A DNA stretch of 64,000 bases, from the NCBI RefSeq assembly GCF_025997855.1, contig NZ_AP026562.1, positions 1 through 64,000 of the forward strand, given 5' to 3'. The translations under genes and the position numbers were made by a program. Every line of letters starts with the position of its first letter. The first letter of the stretch is position 1. Source of the DNA: Deinococcus aetherius (lineage in GTDB: Bacteria > Deinococcota > Deinococci > Deinococcales > Deinococcaceae). Positions 58,040 through 64,000 of this stretch are shown here, piece after piece. The notes under the pieces were generated by a model. That model was not told the DNA's origin. It did not search any database and saw only the letters and a program-made list of their open reading frames with translations.

Positions 58040-58319
58040 GGTGACCTCCGGGAGAACCGGGGGCCGTGCTCATCCCGAACAGCCCTCCGTGTCACTGAGG
58101 TGTAGGCGCCCCGCACCACATCAGATGTTGGACCTCCAGTTATTTAACCCTCCCTAAAGCCGGGACCCCAGACCACTGGGCCAAGGAATCCGGGTTGAAC
58201 TGCGGGCTAGCCCTCTGGTGGACCATTCTGGCAACCCCTCTTCCCCACAGGGGAACCTTGGGCGCCGGACAGCATTGAGGTCATCCTGCCCGGGCCGAAC
58301 AGGAACCTACACTGGGGCG

Positions 58320-58736
58320 GTGAGGTATGAGAGCGGTGGGGCTTCCATCGGACGGCTGGCGCAAATCACCGGGGAGACGGTCAAGACCCTGCGGTACTGG
58401 ACCGATCTGGGCCTGCTGCCGTGCGAGCGGCGGGACACCGGCTACCGGGTGTATGGTCCCGATGCGACCTCCTGTGTCCGCTTCATCCGCTCGGCCCAGC
58501 AGGTCGGGTTCTCCTTGCAAGAAATCGCGCGTGTCCTGGGTGCCCAGGCCCAGGGCACCAAACCCTGCTCGGAGGTGCAGCAGGCCCTGGCAGCGCACCT
58601 GGTCGCCGTGCGCGTGCAGCTCGCCCAACTTCAGGCCCTCGAAGGCGTGCTCGTGGAGCGCCTGACCTATGCTCAGGCTCACCCGGACCCGGTGTGCGAT
58701 TCCCCCGGGTGCGTGTACCTCAATCCTCAGGGCTGA
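58320..58736 (+). CDS. MerR-family metal-responsive regulator
   Basis: 138 residues. The N-terminal winged helix is typical: IGRLAQITGETVKTLRYWTDLGLLPCERRDTGYRVYGPDAT (about 9-50), then the dimerisation helix. Cys residues in GTKPCSEVQQALAAHL, VCDSPGCVYL at the C-terminus match the metal site of MerR/ZntR (a Cys near 80 plus a C-terminal Cys pair), so a thiophilic metal (Hg, Zn, Cd, Cu) is the likely signal. The start is GTG. The typical MerR operator follows immediately after the stop (58740-58771), so its target is the CopZ-like gene. Confidence 0.86.
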   Translation: MRYESGGASIGRLAQITGETVKTLRYWTDLGLLPCERRDTGYRVYGPDATSCVRFIRSAQQVGFSLQEIARVLGAQAQGTKPCSEVQQALAAHLVAVRVQLAQLQALEGVLVERLTYAQAHPDPVCDSPGCVYLNPQG

Positions 58737-58739
58737 AGC

Positions 58740-58771
58740 TTGACTCTCCCCCTGACGGGAGACTTTAGCCT
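58740..58771 (+). promoter_or_regulatory. MerR-type promoter of the CopZ-like gene
   Basis: TTGACT (58740-58745), a 19-base spacer, TTAGCC (58765-58770). The spacer holds the dyad ACTCTCCC...GGGAGACT. This is the overlong-spacer promoter with centred dyad that MerR/CueR regulators activate; E. coli copA has the same layout. Six bases separate it from the GTG at 58777. Confidence 0.82.
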
Positions 58772-58776
58772 GAGGC

Positions 58777-59247
58777 GTGGACGAGTCCTGCTGCCTTCCC
58801 ACCCCACTGGAACAGGACCCGGCACGCTGTCCAGTCAGCGGTACGCCAGGCCGGATCACGCCCCTCGTCACCCTTAAAGCCCTGCTCACGCCAAGCGCGC
58901 TCGCCACCCTGGAACCGGACCAGACCTACCGCTTCTGCCCTGACCCCACCTGCGAGGTCGTGTACTACAGCCCCGCGCGGGCCTACCGCACCGCCGACCT
59001 GAAGGTCCCGGTGTACCAGAAGGACCCCGGAGATGACGTGCCCCTCTGTTACTGCTTCGGCTGGACGCGCGGGGCACTCCTGCATGCCTGGCAGATGGAA
59101 GAGGGACACGGTGTGGTCAGGGAGATCCGGGCGCACGTTCAGGCCGGTCGCTGCGGCTGTGAAGTCAACAACCCCCAGGGCTCCTGCTGCCTGGGGGATG
59201 TCAGTCGCGTGCTCAAGACCCTGGATCGGGAGCACGCCTCCTCATGA
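58777..59247 (+). CDS. CopZ-like metallochaperone N-domain (Zn and [2Fe-2S])
   Basis: 156 residues. DESCCLPTP...RCPVSGTPGRIT, YRFCPDPTCEVVYYSP, VPLCYCFGWTRGALL and AGRCGCEVNNPQGSCCLGDV give the ordered Cys sets of the N-terminal domain of Archaeoglobus CopZ, which binds Zn and a [2Fe-2S] cluster. The C-terminal HMA copper domain of that protein is absent. It probably handles or reduces a metal in the cytoplasm under the MerR promoter. The GTG start sits right after the -10 element, so the mRNA may be leaderless. Confidence 0.8.
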   Translation: MDESCCLPTPLEQDPARCPVSGTPGRITPLVTLKALLTPSALATLEPDQTYRFCPDPTCEVVYYSPARAYRTADLKVPVYQKDPGDDVPLCYCFGWTRGALLHAWQMEEGHGVVREIRAHVQAGRCGCEVNNPQGSCCLGDVSRVLKTLDREHASS

Positions 59248-59331
59248 GAGACCGTACTTGGCCTTCGACGTGCTGCGGCGGCTCACCCACTTATCCAGCG
59301 AGATCGGCTTTAAGACCAGGAGGTTTCCAGC

Positions 59332-60279
59332 ATGCACTACCGTGAACTCGGCAAGACCGGCATTCGGGTTTCAGAAGTCGGCTTCGGCGCCTGGGCCATC
59401 GGCGGCGACGCCTGGGGCCCGGTGGAGGATCAGGCCTCCACGCGCGCGATGGAACGCGCCCTCGAACTGGGCGTGAACTTCATCGATACCGCCGACGTGT
59501 ACGGGAACGGCCACAGCGAGACGCTGGTGACGAAGCTTCTCAAGGGCAGGCGCGATCAGGTCGTTGTCGCCACTAAGGGCGGCCTGATGGGGCACCACCG
59601 CGACCCCAAGCGGGAACCCGTCTACGACGCGTCGGAGAAAGTCGTCCGAGCCTTCGAGGACAGCCTGAGGCGTCTGGAGACCGACTACATCGACGTGTAC
59701 TTCGACCACATCTGGTGGAACGACCCCCGGGAGACCGAGGCCTTCGTCACGGCCTTCAGTCAACTCAAGCGTGAGGGCCGGGTGCGGGCGGTGGGCGTCT
59801 CTACCGATGATCCCGAGTACGTGCGGCACTTCAACCAGGGCAGGACGCTTGACGTGGTGCAACTTGATTACAGCCTGCTCAACCGCAAGGCGGAGGGGCA
59901 CATCTTGCCGTACTGCCAGGAGCACGGCATCGGCGTGGTGGTGCGCGGACCGCTGCGCATGGGGATGCTCACCGGGAAGTTCTCGCAGGACACCCAGTTC
60001 CCGGACGGGGATATTCGGCGGAACTGGCCGCAGGAGGCCTGGTATCAGGAACAACTCGCGCAGGTCGAGGCGTTACGCTCCCTGGCCTCTGCCAAGCGGA
60101 GTCTGGGCCAGCTCGCCCTACGGTTCGTGCTGAACCACCCGGCGGTGTCGGTCGCCATTCCCGGCGCCAAGACCCCCGAGCAGGTCGAGCAGAACGTCGC
60201 GGCCTCCATCCGCCCACTCCTGAGCGAAGAGGACCTGCGGTTGATCGAACAAGTGACGGCAGGAGGGACCCCGGCATGA
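59332..60279 (+). CDS. Aldo/keto reductase
   Basis: 315 residues, the usual TIM-barrel length. The catalytic tetrad is visible: Asp and Tyr in FIDTADVYGNGHSE (near 60), Lys in VVVATKGG (near 85), His in DVYFDHIWW (near 125). The C-terminus has ASVAIPGAKTPEQVEQN, the NADPH-binding phosphate loop, as VSVAIPGAKTPEQ. It reduces aldehydes or ketones with NADPH. AGGAGG precedes the ATG. The last codons overlap the SDR start by four bases, so the two are co-translated. Confidence 0.88.
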   Translation: MHYRELGKTGIRVSEVGFGAWAIGGDAWGPVEDQASTRAMERALELGVNFIDTADVYGNGHSETLVTKLLKGRRDQVVVATKGGLMGHHRDPKREPVYDASEKVVRAFEDSLRRLETDYIDVYFDHIWWNDPRETEAFVTAFSQLKREGRVRAVGVSTDDPEYVRHFNQGRTLDVVQLDYSLLNRKAEGHILPYCQEHGIGVVVRGPLRMGMLTGKFSQDTQFPDGDIRRNWPQEAWYQEQLAQVEALRSLASAKRSLGQLALRFVLNHPAVSVAIPGAKTPEQVEQNVAASIRPLLSEEDLRLIEQVTAGGTPA

Positions 60280-61055
60280 GCACGGAGAGTGGGGTGACCC
60301 CTCAGCCAGGTGCCCTGCTCGGCCAGGTCGCGCTGGTCACAGGCGCGAGCAGCGGGCTGGGCCGCGCCACCGCCCTTGGTCTGGCGCGCGGCGGCGCCGA
60401 CCTGATCCTGCTCGCCCACGGCGAGGCGGACCTGCGGAAGGTGGCCGATGAAGTCCAGGCGCTCGGACGGCGTGCTGAGGTATCCGCCGTGGACCTGGCC
60501 GACAGCGCCGCCCTCCTGGATGCCGTGGGACCCGGCGTGGAGGGGCTCGGTCGCCTGGACATCCTGATCAACAACGCGGGCACCGACGTGCCCGGTCCCG
60601 TGGTGGACCTGGACGTGGAGGACTGGGACCGGGTGCTGGGCGTCAACCTGCGGGCACCCTTTCTGCTATCCAAGGTGGCGTTCGGGCACATGCAACGCGC
60701 GGGACGGAGTACCATCATCAATGTCTCGTCGGTGGCGGGCAAGCGGGGGTGGGCGGATGCGAGTGCTTACTGTACCTCAAAGTTCAGCCTCACCGGGTTC
60801 ACGCAGGCGCTCGCGGCCGAGGGCAAGCCGCACGGCATCCGCGCTTCCGTGGTGTACCCGGGCGGCATGGCGACCCACTGCGGGACCTTCGACCCCAAAT
60901 CACGCGGCGGGGAGCGCCAAAACACCCCTTCGCCTGCGGACGCGCTGCCTCCGGACCGGGTAGCGGACCTGCTCGTGTGGATGTGCGTAGCGCCCTCCGA
61001 ACTGGTCCTCAACGAGGTGATCGTGACGCCCCTGAATGAGGTGGGGTGGCCGTGA
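60276..61055 (+). CDS. SDR-family oxidoreductase
   Basis: 259 residues. TGASSGLGRATALGLARGGADLIL (cofactor loop), ILINNAGTDVPGPV, and the catalytic IINVSSVAGKRGWADASAYCTSKFSLTGF (Ser, Tyr, Lys). The residues after strand 2 (LLAHGEADLRKV) do not decide between NAD and NADP. The start ATG overlaps the aldo/keto reductase stop (ATGA). The pair probably processes one carbonyl or sugar-like compound in two steps; the substrate is unknown. Confidence 0.88.
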   Translation: MSTESGVTPQPGALLGQVALVTGASSGLGRATALGLARGGADLILLAHGEADLRKVADEVQALGRRAEVSAVDLADSAALLDAVGPGVEGLGRLDILINNAGTDVPGPVVDLDVEDWDRVLGVNLRAPFLLSKVAFGHMQRAGRSTIINVSSVAGKRGWADASAYCTSKFSLTGFTQALAAEGKPHGIRASVVYPGGMATHCGTFDPKSRGGERQNTPSPADALPPDRVADLLVWMCVAPSELVLNEVIVTPLNEVGWP

Positions 61056-61176
61056 GGGTCCCCGAGTGGGTCCTCGGCAGCTCAGGCCGTCCGACCGCAC
61101 GATTCAACGGTGGTGGCGTTACCGGAGTCCTGAACAGTCCGTGGGGAGCGAGTGCAGGTTGGGGAGGCGCTAAACG

Positions 61177-62106
61177 ATGAACGTCTTGATCACCGGTGCA
61201 GGGGGCAACTTGGGGCGAGTGCTGGCCCCCGCCCTGGCAGAGAGCGGGCATACGCCCCTGCTGATGGATTTCCGCCCTCTGAAGACTCCGTTCGCCTTCG
61301 TCCAGGGAGACGCGACCAACAAGGCGGACGTCTTTCGGGCAGCAGGAGGCATGGACGCCATCGTTCATGGGGCAGCCCTGCACGGCGTTCACCTCGCTCA
61401 TCACTCCCGGGATGAGTTCTGGAAGCTGAATGTCGAAGGTACGTCCCACGTCTATGAGGCTGCGAAAGAACACGGCGTCAGGAAGGTCCTCCTGTGCAGC
61501 ACCATGGGGGTCTACGGAGAGAGCGTTGTGGTCCCCGAGGACGGCTTCGCTGTCGTCACCGAGAACCTGCCCCTTCTTCCCAGGGACTTCTACGGATTGA
61601 CCAAGGTGCTCTGCGAGGAGGTGGCGGGGTTCTACCAGCGTGCCCACGGCATCCAGACCATCTCGTACCGCCTGGGGATGTTCGTTCCAGAGGATTTCAT
61701 TCGCTACGGCTTCCGGCTGCTCAAGGGCGGGGTGGACGACCGCGACGTGGCCCAGGCATTCCTGCTGGGGTTGCAGAACGACACCATCACCTGTGACGCG
61801 TTCAACATCATGGCGGAGGTGCCTTTTACGCGGGAACAACTCCCGGAGTGGCGAAGGGAACCGAGGGCACTGCTGGAAGCCGCTTACCCCGGTCTTTCGG
61901 CGCTGGTCGAGAAGCGCGGCGGGAACATCGACGAACTGGCGCGGATGTGGGGGGACGTGTACTGGTCCATCGAGAAGGCCAGGAACCTGCTGGGGTATCG
62001 GCCCCGGTACAACTTCCCGGAGTTCTACGCGGCCCTGAGAGAAGGACGTGAGGAGCACTATCCGTACGCGAATCTTCCCTGGTGGGGGGTCGGCCAGCCG
62101 CACTGA
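61177..62106 (+). CDS. NAD(P)-dependent epimerase/dehydratase (extended SDR)
   Basis: 309 residues. MNVLITGAGGNLGRVLAPALAESGH is the GxxGxxG loop; the catalytic YxxxK is YGLTKVLCEEV (near 150), with LLCSTMGVYGES before it. This matches the extended SDR/epimerase group (sugar-nucleotide epimerases, uronate dehydrogenases). GGGGAGG is found nine bases before the ATG. It follows the AKR/SDR pair by 121 bases on the same strand; GalU-type substrates or uronate oxidation are possible. Confidence 0.85.
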   Translation: MNVLITGAGGNLGRVLAPALAESGHTPLLMDFRPLKTPFAFVQGDATNKADVFRAAGGMDAIVHGAALHGVHLAHHSRDEFWKLNVEGTSHVYEAAKEHGVRKVLLCSTMGVYGESVVVPEDGFAVVTENLPLLPRDFYGLTKVLCEEVAGFYQRAHGIQTISYRLGMFVPEDFIRYGFRLLKGGVDDRDVAQAFLLGLQNDTITCDAFNIMAEVPFTREQLPEWRREPRALLEAAYPGLSALVEKRGGNIDELARMWGDVYWSIEKARNLLGYRPRYNFPEFYAALREGREEHYPYANLPWWGVGQPH

Positions 62107-62160
62107 GCCCCATCGCCTGCACGCTGCCCCGGTGTGGCTTGCCCGATGGCCCATCCACCC

Positions 62161-62189
62161 TTGACGCTCGGTGTTTTAACACCTACCAT
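62161..62189 (+). promoter_or_regulatory. marR promoter with overlapping palindromic operator
   Basis: TTGACG (62161-62166), 17 bases, TACCAT (62184-62189). The spacer contains the palindrome GGTGTTTTAACACC (62170-62183). The 18-mer 62168-62185 agrees at 14 of 18 positions with the site at 62696-62713, so both are probably operators of the MarR protein encoded here. Confidence 0.75.
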
Positions 62190-62196
62190 AGCCGGT

Positions 62197-62673
62197 ATGA
62201 GCGCGACGTTGCGCGAGGAGATTCAGCAACAGCGCCCCTTCCGCAGTCTGGAAGAGGAAGCGGCGCTCAACCTCTACCGCACCACCCAACTTCTCGACGA
62301 CCAGAACGACGCCTTCTACCGCCAGTACGGCCTGACCTCAACGCAGTACAACGTCCTGCGTATCCTGCGCGGTGCGGGGCCGGAGGGGCTTGGCCGCAAC
62401 GACATTAGGGAACGTCTCCTGAGCCGGATGCCCGATGTCACCCGCCTCCTCGACAGGATGGAGGAGGCCGGGTTGGTCAGGCGTGAACGCAGCGCCAGCG
62501 ACCGCCGCTGCGTTCCCACAGTGCTCACCGGGAAGGGCAGGTCGCTGGTGGACGAGCTGGATGAGCCGGTCGCCGCCCTGAACCAGCGGCAGTTCGGGCA
62601 TCTTACGCCAGGTCAGCTTTACTCCCTGATCGAGACCCTGACTCAAATTCGTTCACGATTGAATCCGGAGTAG
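62197..62673 (+). CDS. MarR-family regulator (MhqR-like context)
   Basis: 158 residues. The winged helix is ALNLYRTTQLLDDQNDAFYRQYGLTSTQYNVLRILRGAGPEGLGRNDIRERLLSRMPDVTRLLDRMEEAGLVRRERSASDRRCVPTVLTGKG in short segments: QYNVLRILRGAG, GRNDIRERLLSRMPDVTRL, LVRRERSASDRR (wing). A single Cys after the wing (DRRCVPTV) could sense oxidants. The ATG at 62197 lies eight bases after the -10 element TACCAT, fitting a leaderless message; an ATG/GTG further upstream would read through the promoter. Likely represses itself and the dioxygenase gene. Confidence 0.85.
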   Translation: MSATLREEIQQQRPFRSLEEEAALNLYRTTQLLDDQNDAFYRQYGLTSTQYNVLRILRGAGPEGLGRNDIRERLLSRMPDVTRLLDRMEEAGLVRRERSASDRRCVPTVLTGKGRSLVDELDEPVAALNQRQFGHLTPGQLYSLIETLTQIRSRLNPE

Positions 62674-62695
62674 GGTTGCCGTTTCGCTTCCCTAA

Positions 62696-62713
62696 TAGGT
62701 GTTGTACTACCTA
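62696..62713 (+). promoter_or_regulatory. Second MarR operator, before the dioxygenase gene
   Basis: TAGGTGTTGTACTACCTA, inverted arms TAGGT/ACCTA, 22 bases before the ATG at 62736. It is 14 of 18 identical to the operator inside the marR promoter. Confidence 0.7.
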
Positions 62714-62735
62714 AGTGTTGAACAAGGAGTTGAGT

Positions 62736-63671
62736 ATGATCAGGCCGCCGACCGTTCCCTACCGGCAACTGCCTCAAAGCCGCATCGGGGTGAACGCCCC
62801 GCACCACACCCTGCCCGGTACAATTCGCCTCGGGCTGGTCACCCTCCAGATCGCCGACCTGGGCGCCTCCCTCGACTTCTACACGCGTGTCATCGGCTTC
62901 ACCCTTCACGAGCAGGGTGAAGGGGGCGGGCAGTACTTTGCTCGCCTCGGCACCCCCGACGGTCAGGTTCTGCTCGAACTCCGCGAGAAGAGGGGTGTCC
63001 GGTACGCCCCGCACCGCGGACGGCTGGGGCTCTACCACTTCGCCGTCCTGCTCCCCACCCGCGCTGACCTGGCCCGCTTCCTGCGCCACGCCCAGGGTCT
63101 CGGCGTGCACGTCGGGCAGTCCGATCACCACTACAGCGAGGCGACCTACCTCAAGGACCCGGACGGAATCAGCATCGAGGTGTACCGCGACCGTCCCCGG
63201 GACGAGTGGCGCGTCACCGAGGACGGCGAGATCGGCGGCGGCGGCGACCCCCTCGACCTGAAGGCCTTGATGGAGACTGCGGGCGACACGCCCTGGCAGG
63301 GTCTCCCCCTCGGCACCACCCTCGGGCACTTGCACTTCTATGTCGGCGACCTGGAGGGGGCCGCGCGCTTCTACCACGAGGGCCTCGGCTTCCCCAAGGT
63401 CACGTGGTCTTGGCCGGGCGCCCTGTTCCTCGGCGCGGGCGGGTATCACCACCACCTCGGCCTGAACACCTGGGCGGTGGGCTCGGCTCCCTCCGGCGAG
63501 GACGACGCCCGTCTGCTGAGCTGGGATCTGATCCTGCCCGACGACACCACCCTGCACGCCACCGCCGACAGCCTGGGACAGGCCGGTTTCCCCGGCACGC
63601 CCACCCCAGGCGGCCTGCTCGCCACCGACCCCTGGGGCATCACCGTCCGCCTCCGCACCGCCGCCCGGTAA
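62736..63671 (+). CDS. VOC-family ring-cleavage dioxygenase (CatE/MhqA-like)
   Basis: 311 residues made of two vicinal-oxygen-chelate modules: LGLVTLQIADLGASLDFYTRVIGFTL...YHFAVLLPTRADLARFL...YLKDPDGISIEVYRDRP and LGHLHFYVGDLEGAARFYHEGLGFPKV...GGYHHHLGLNTW. Metal ligands fit His in YHFAV-like and GHLHF, and Glu in ISIEVY. Such proteins (CatE, MhqA/O) cleave catechols or hydroquinones with Fe or Mn. AAGGAG is nine bases before the ATG. With marR before it and doxX after it, this is a quinone-stress type operon. Confidence 0.85.
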   Translation: MIRPPTVPYRQLPQSRIGVNAPHHTLPGTIRLGLVTLQIADLGASLDFYTRVIGFTLHEQGEGGGQYFARLGTPDGQVLLELREKRGVRYAPHRGRLGLYHFAVLLPTRADLARFLRHAQGLGVHVGQSDHHYSEATYLKDPDGISIEVYRDRPRDEWRVTEDGEIGGGGDPLDLKALMETAGDTPWQGLPLGTTLGHLHFYVGDLEGAARFYHEGLGFPKVTWSWPGALFLGAGGYHHHLGLNTWAVGSAPSGEDDARLLSWDLILPDDTTLHATADSLGQAGFPGTPTPGGLLATDPWGITVRLRTAAR

Positions 63672-63695
63672 CTCACGCCCTCCCAGGAGACCACC

Positions 63696-64000
63696 ATGAC
63701 CACCCTTCCGCGCACCTCTGCCCCCAATCTCGCCCTCGGCCTGACCGTCCTGCGGGTCCTGATCGGCGTGATCTTCGTCGCGCACGGGCTCCAGAAGTTC
63801 TTCGTGTTCGGCCTCCCCGGCACGACCGGCGCCTTTACCCAGATGGGCGCCCCCCTGCCCACCCTGACCGCGCCCCTGATCAGCGCCCTCGAACTCGTGG
63901 GCGGCGCCGCGCTGATCCTCGGCCTGTTCACCCGCTTTGCCGGGGCGCTGCTCGCCGTAGACATGCTGGCGGCGATGCTGCTCGTGCATGGCAAGGTCGG
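63696..64000 (+). CDS. DoxX-family membrane protein (partial)
   Basis: 101 residues are in the window; the end lies beyond it. [34 protein letters not shown] is the DoxX N-terminus, followed by [54 protein letters not shown] precedes the ATG. It follows the dioxygenase by 24 bases, as mhqP does in B. subtilis MhqR-controlled genes, so a role in quinone or thiol stress at the membrane is inferred. Confidence 0.82.
   Translation, partial: MTTLPRTSAPNLALGLTVLRVLIGVIFVAHGLQKFFVFGLPGTTGAFTQMGAPLPTLTAPLISALELVGGAALILGLFTRFAGALLAVDMLAAMLLVHGKV

Noticed and set aside
1..64000. CRISPR arrays, tRNA and rRNA genes, prophage
   Set aside because: No regularly spaced repeats, no cloverleaf-like sequences and no phage structural genes were seen by eye; a dedicated search was not possible.

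Overview
The window reads as a chromosomal segment of a high-GC Deinococcus-type bacterium. This is inferred from strong G/C at third codon positions, leaderless genes whose TAnnnT -10 element sits six bases before the start codon, and the protein families present; no rRNA or tRNA was seen.

Layout. 1-8 kb: start of a sugar ABC transporter (permease N-terminus, binding protein, LacI-type operator), a PAS-GAF-GGDEF protein, and a minus-strand operon of an FtsX-like permease, SDR, acyl-CoA ligase and small exported protein. 8-12 kb: DUF808 protein and a TetR-P450-membrane protein operon with a clear TetR operator. 12-20 kb: beta-propeller operon, MFS exporter, FAD oxidase and two orphan binding proteins. 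20-35 kb: four large paralogous activators (winged helix + BTAD + AAA ATPase, AfsR/SARP-like) in two tandem pairs. 24-52 kb: mostly exported proteins, including lipoproteins, a delta-60 repeat protein, copper proteins and two uncharacterised secreted families. 52-58 kb: peptidoglycan amidase, a dehydratase next to a broken ornithine-cyclodeaminase gene, two truncated insertion sequences and a DoxX gene. 58-64 kb: a MerR/CopZ-like metal module, an AKR/SDR/epimerase group, and a MarR-ring-cleavage dioxygenase-DoxX module resembling the MhqR quinone-stress regulon.

Main observation. Fifteen promoters between 14.1 and 49.5 kb share one architecture: heptamer nnnnYCAn, 4 bases, heptamer nnnnYCAn (11-bp period), exactly 11 bases, then a [T/C]AnnnT -10 element, with no recognisable -35 box. 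All 30 heptamers keep the Y-C-A core. This is the layout that SARP/AfsR-type BTAD activators bind, and the four BTAD-AAA proteins lie inside the same region. I infer a previously undescribed local regulon in which these ATPase-activators drive a set of secreted, copper and redox proteins. In four cases (14109, 43210, 45839, 48263) the same geometry places the -10 element six bases before the ATG, giving leaderless genes.

Several decayed genes are present: a DUF3592 gene with an ATA start and a frameshift, a fourth member of a secreted family with two TAG stops, a cyclodeaminase with one TAG and one inserted G, and a small ORF split by TGA.
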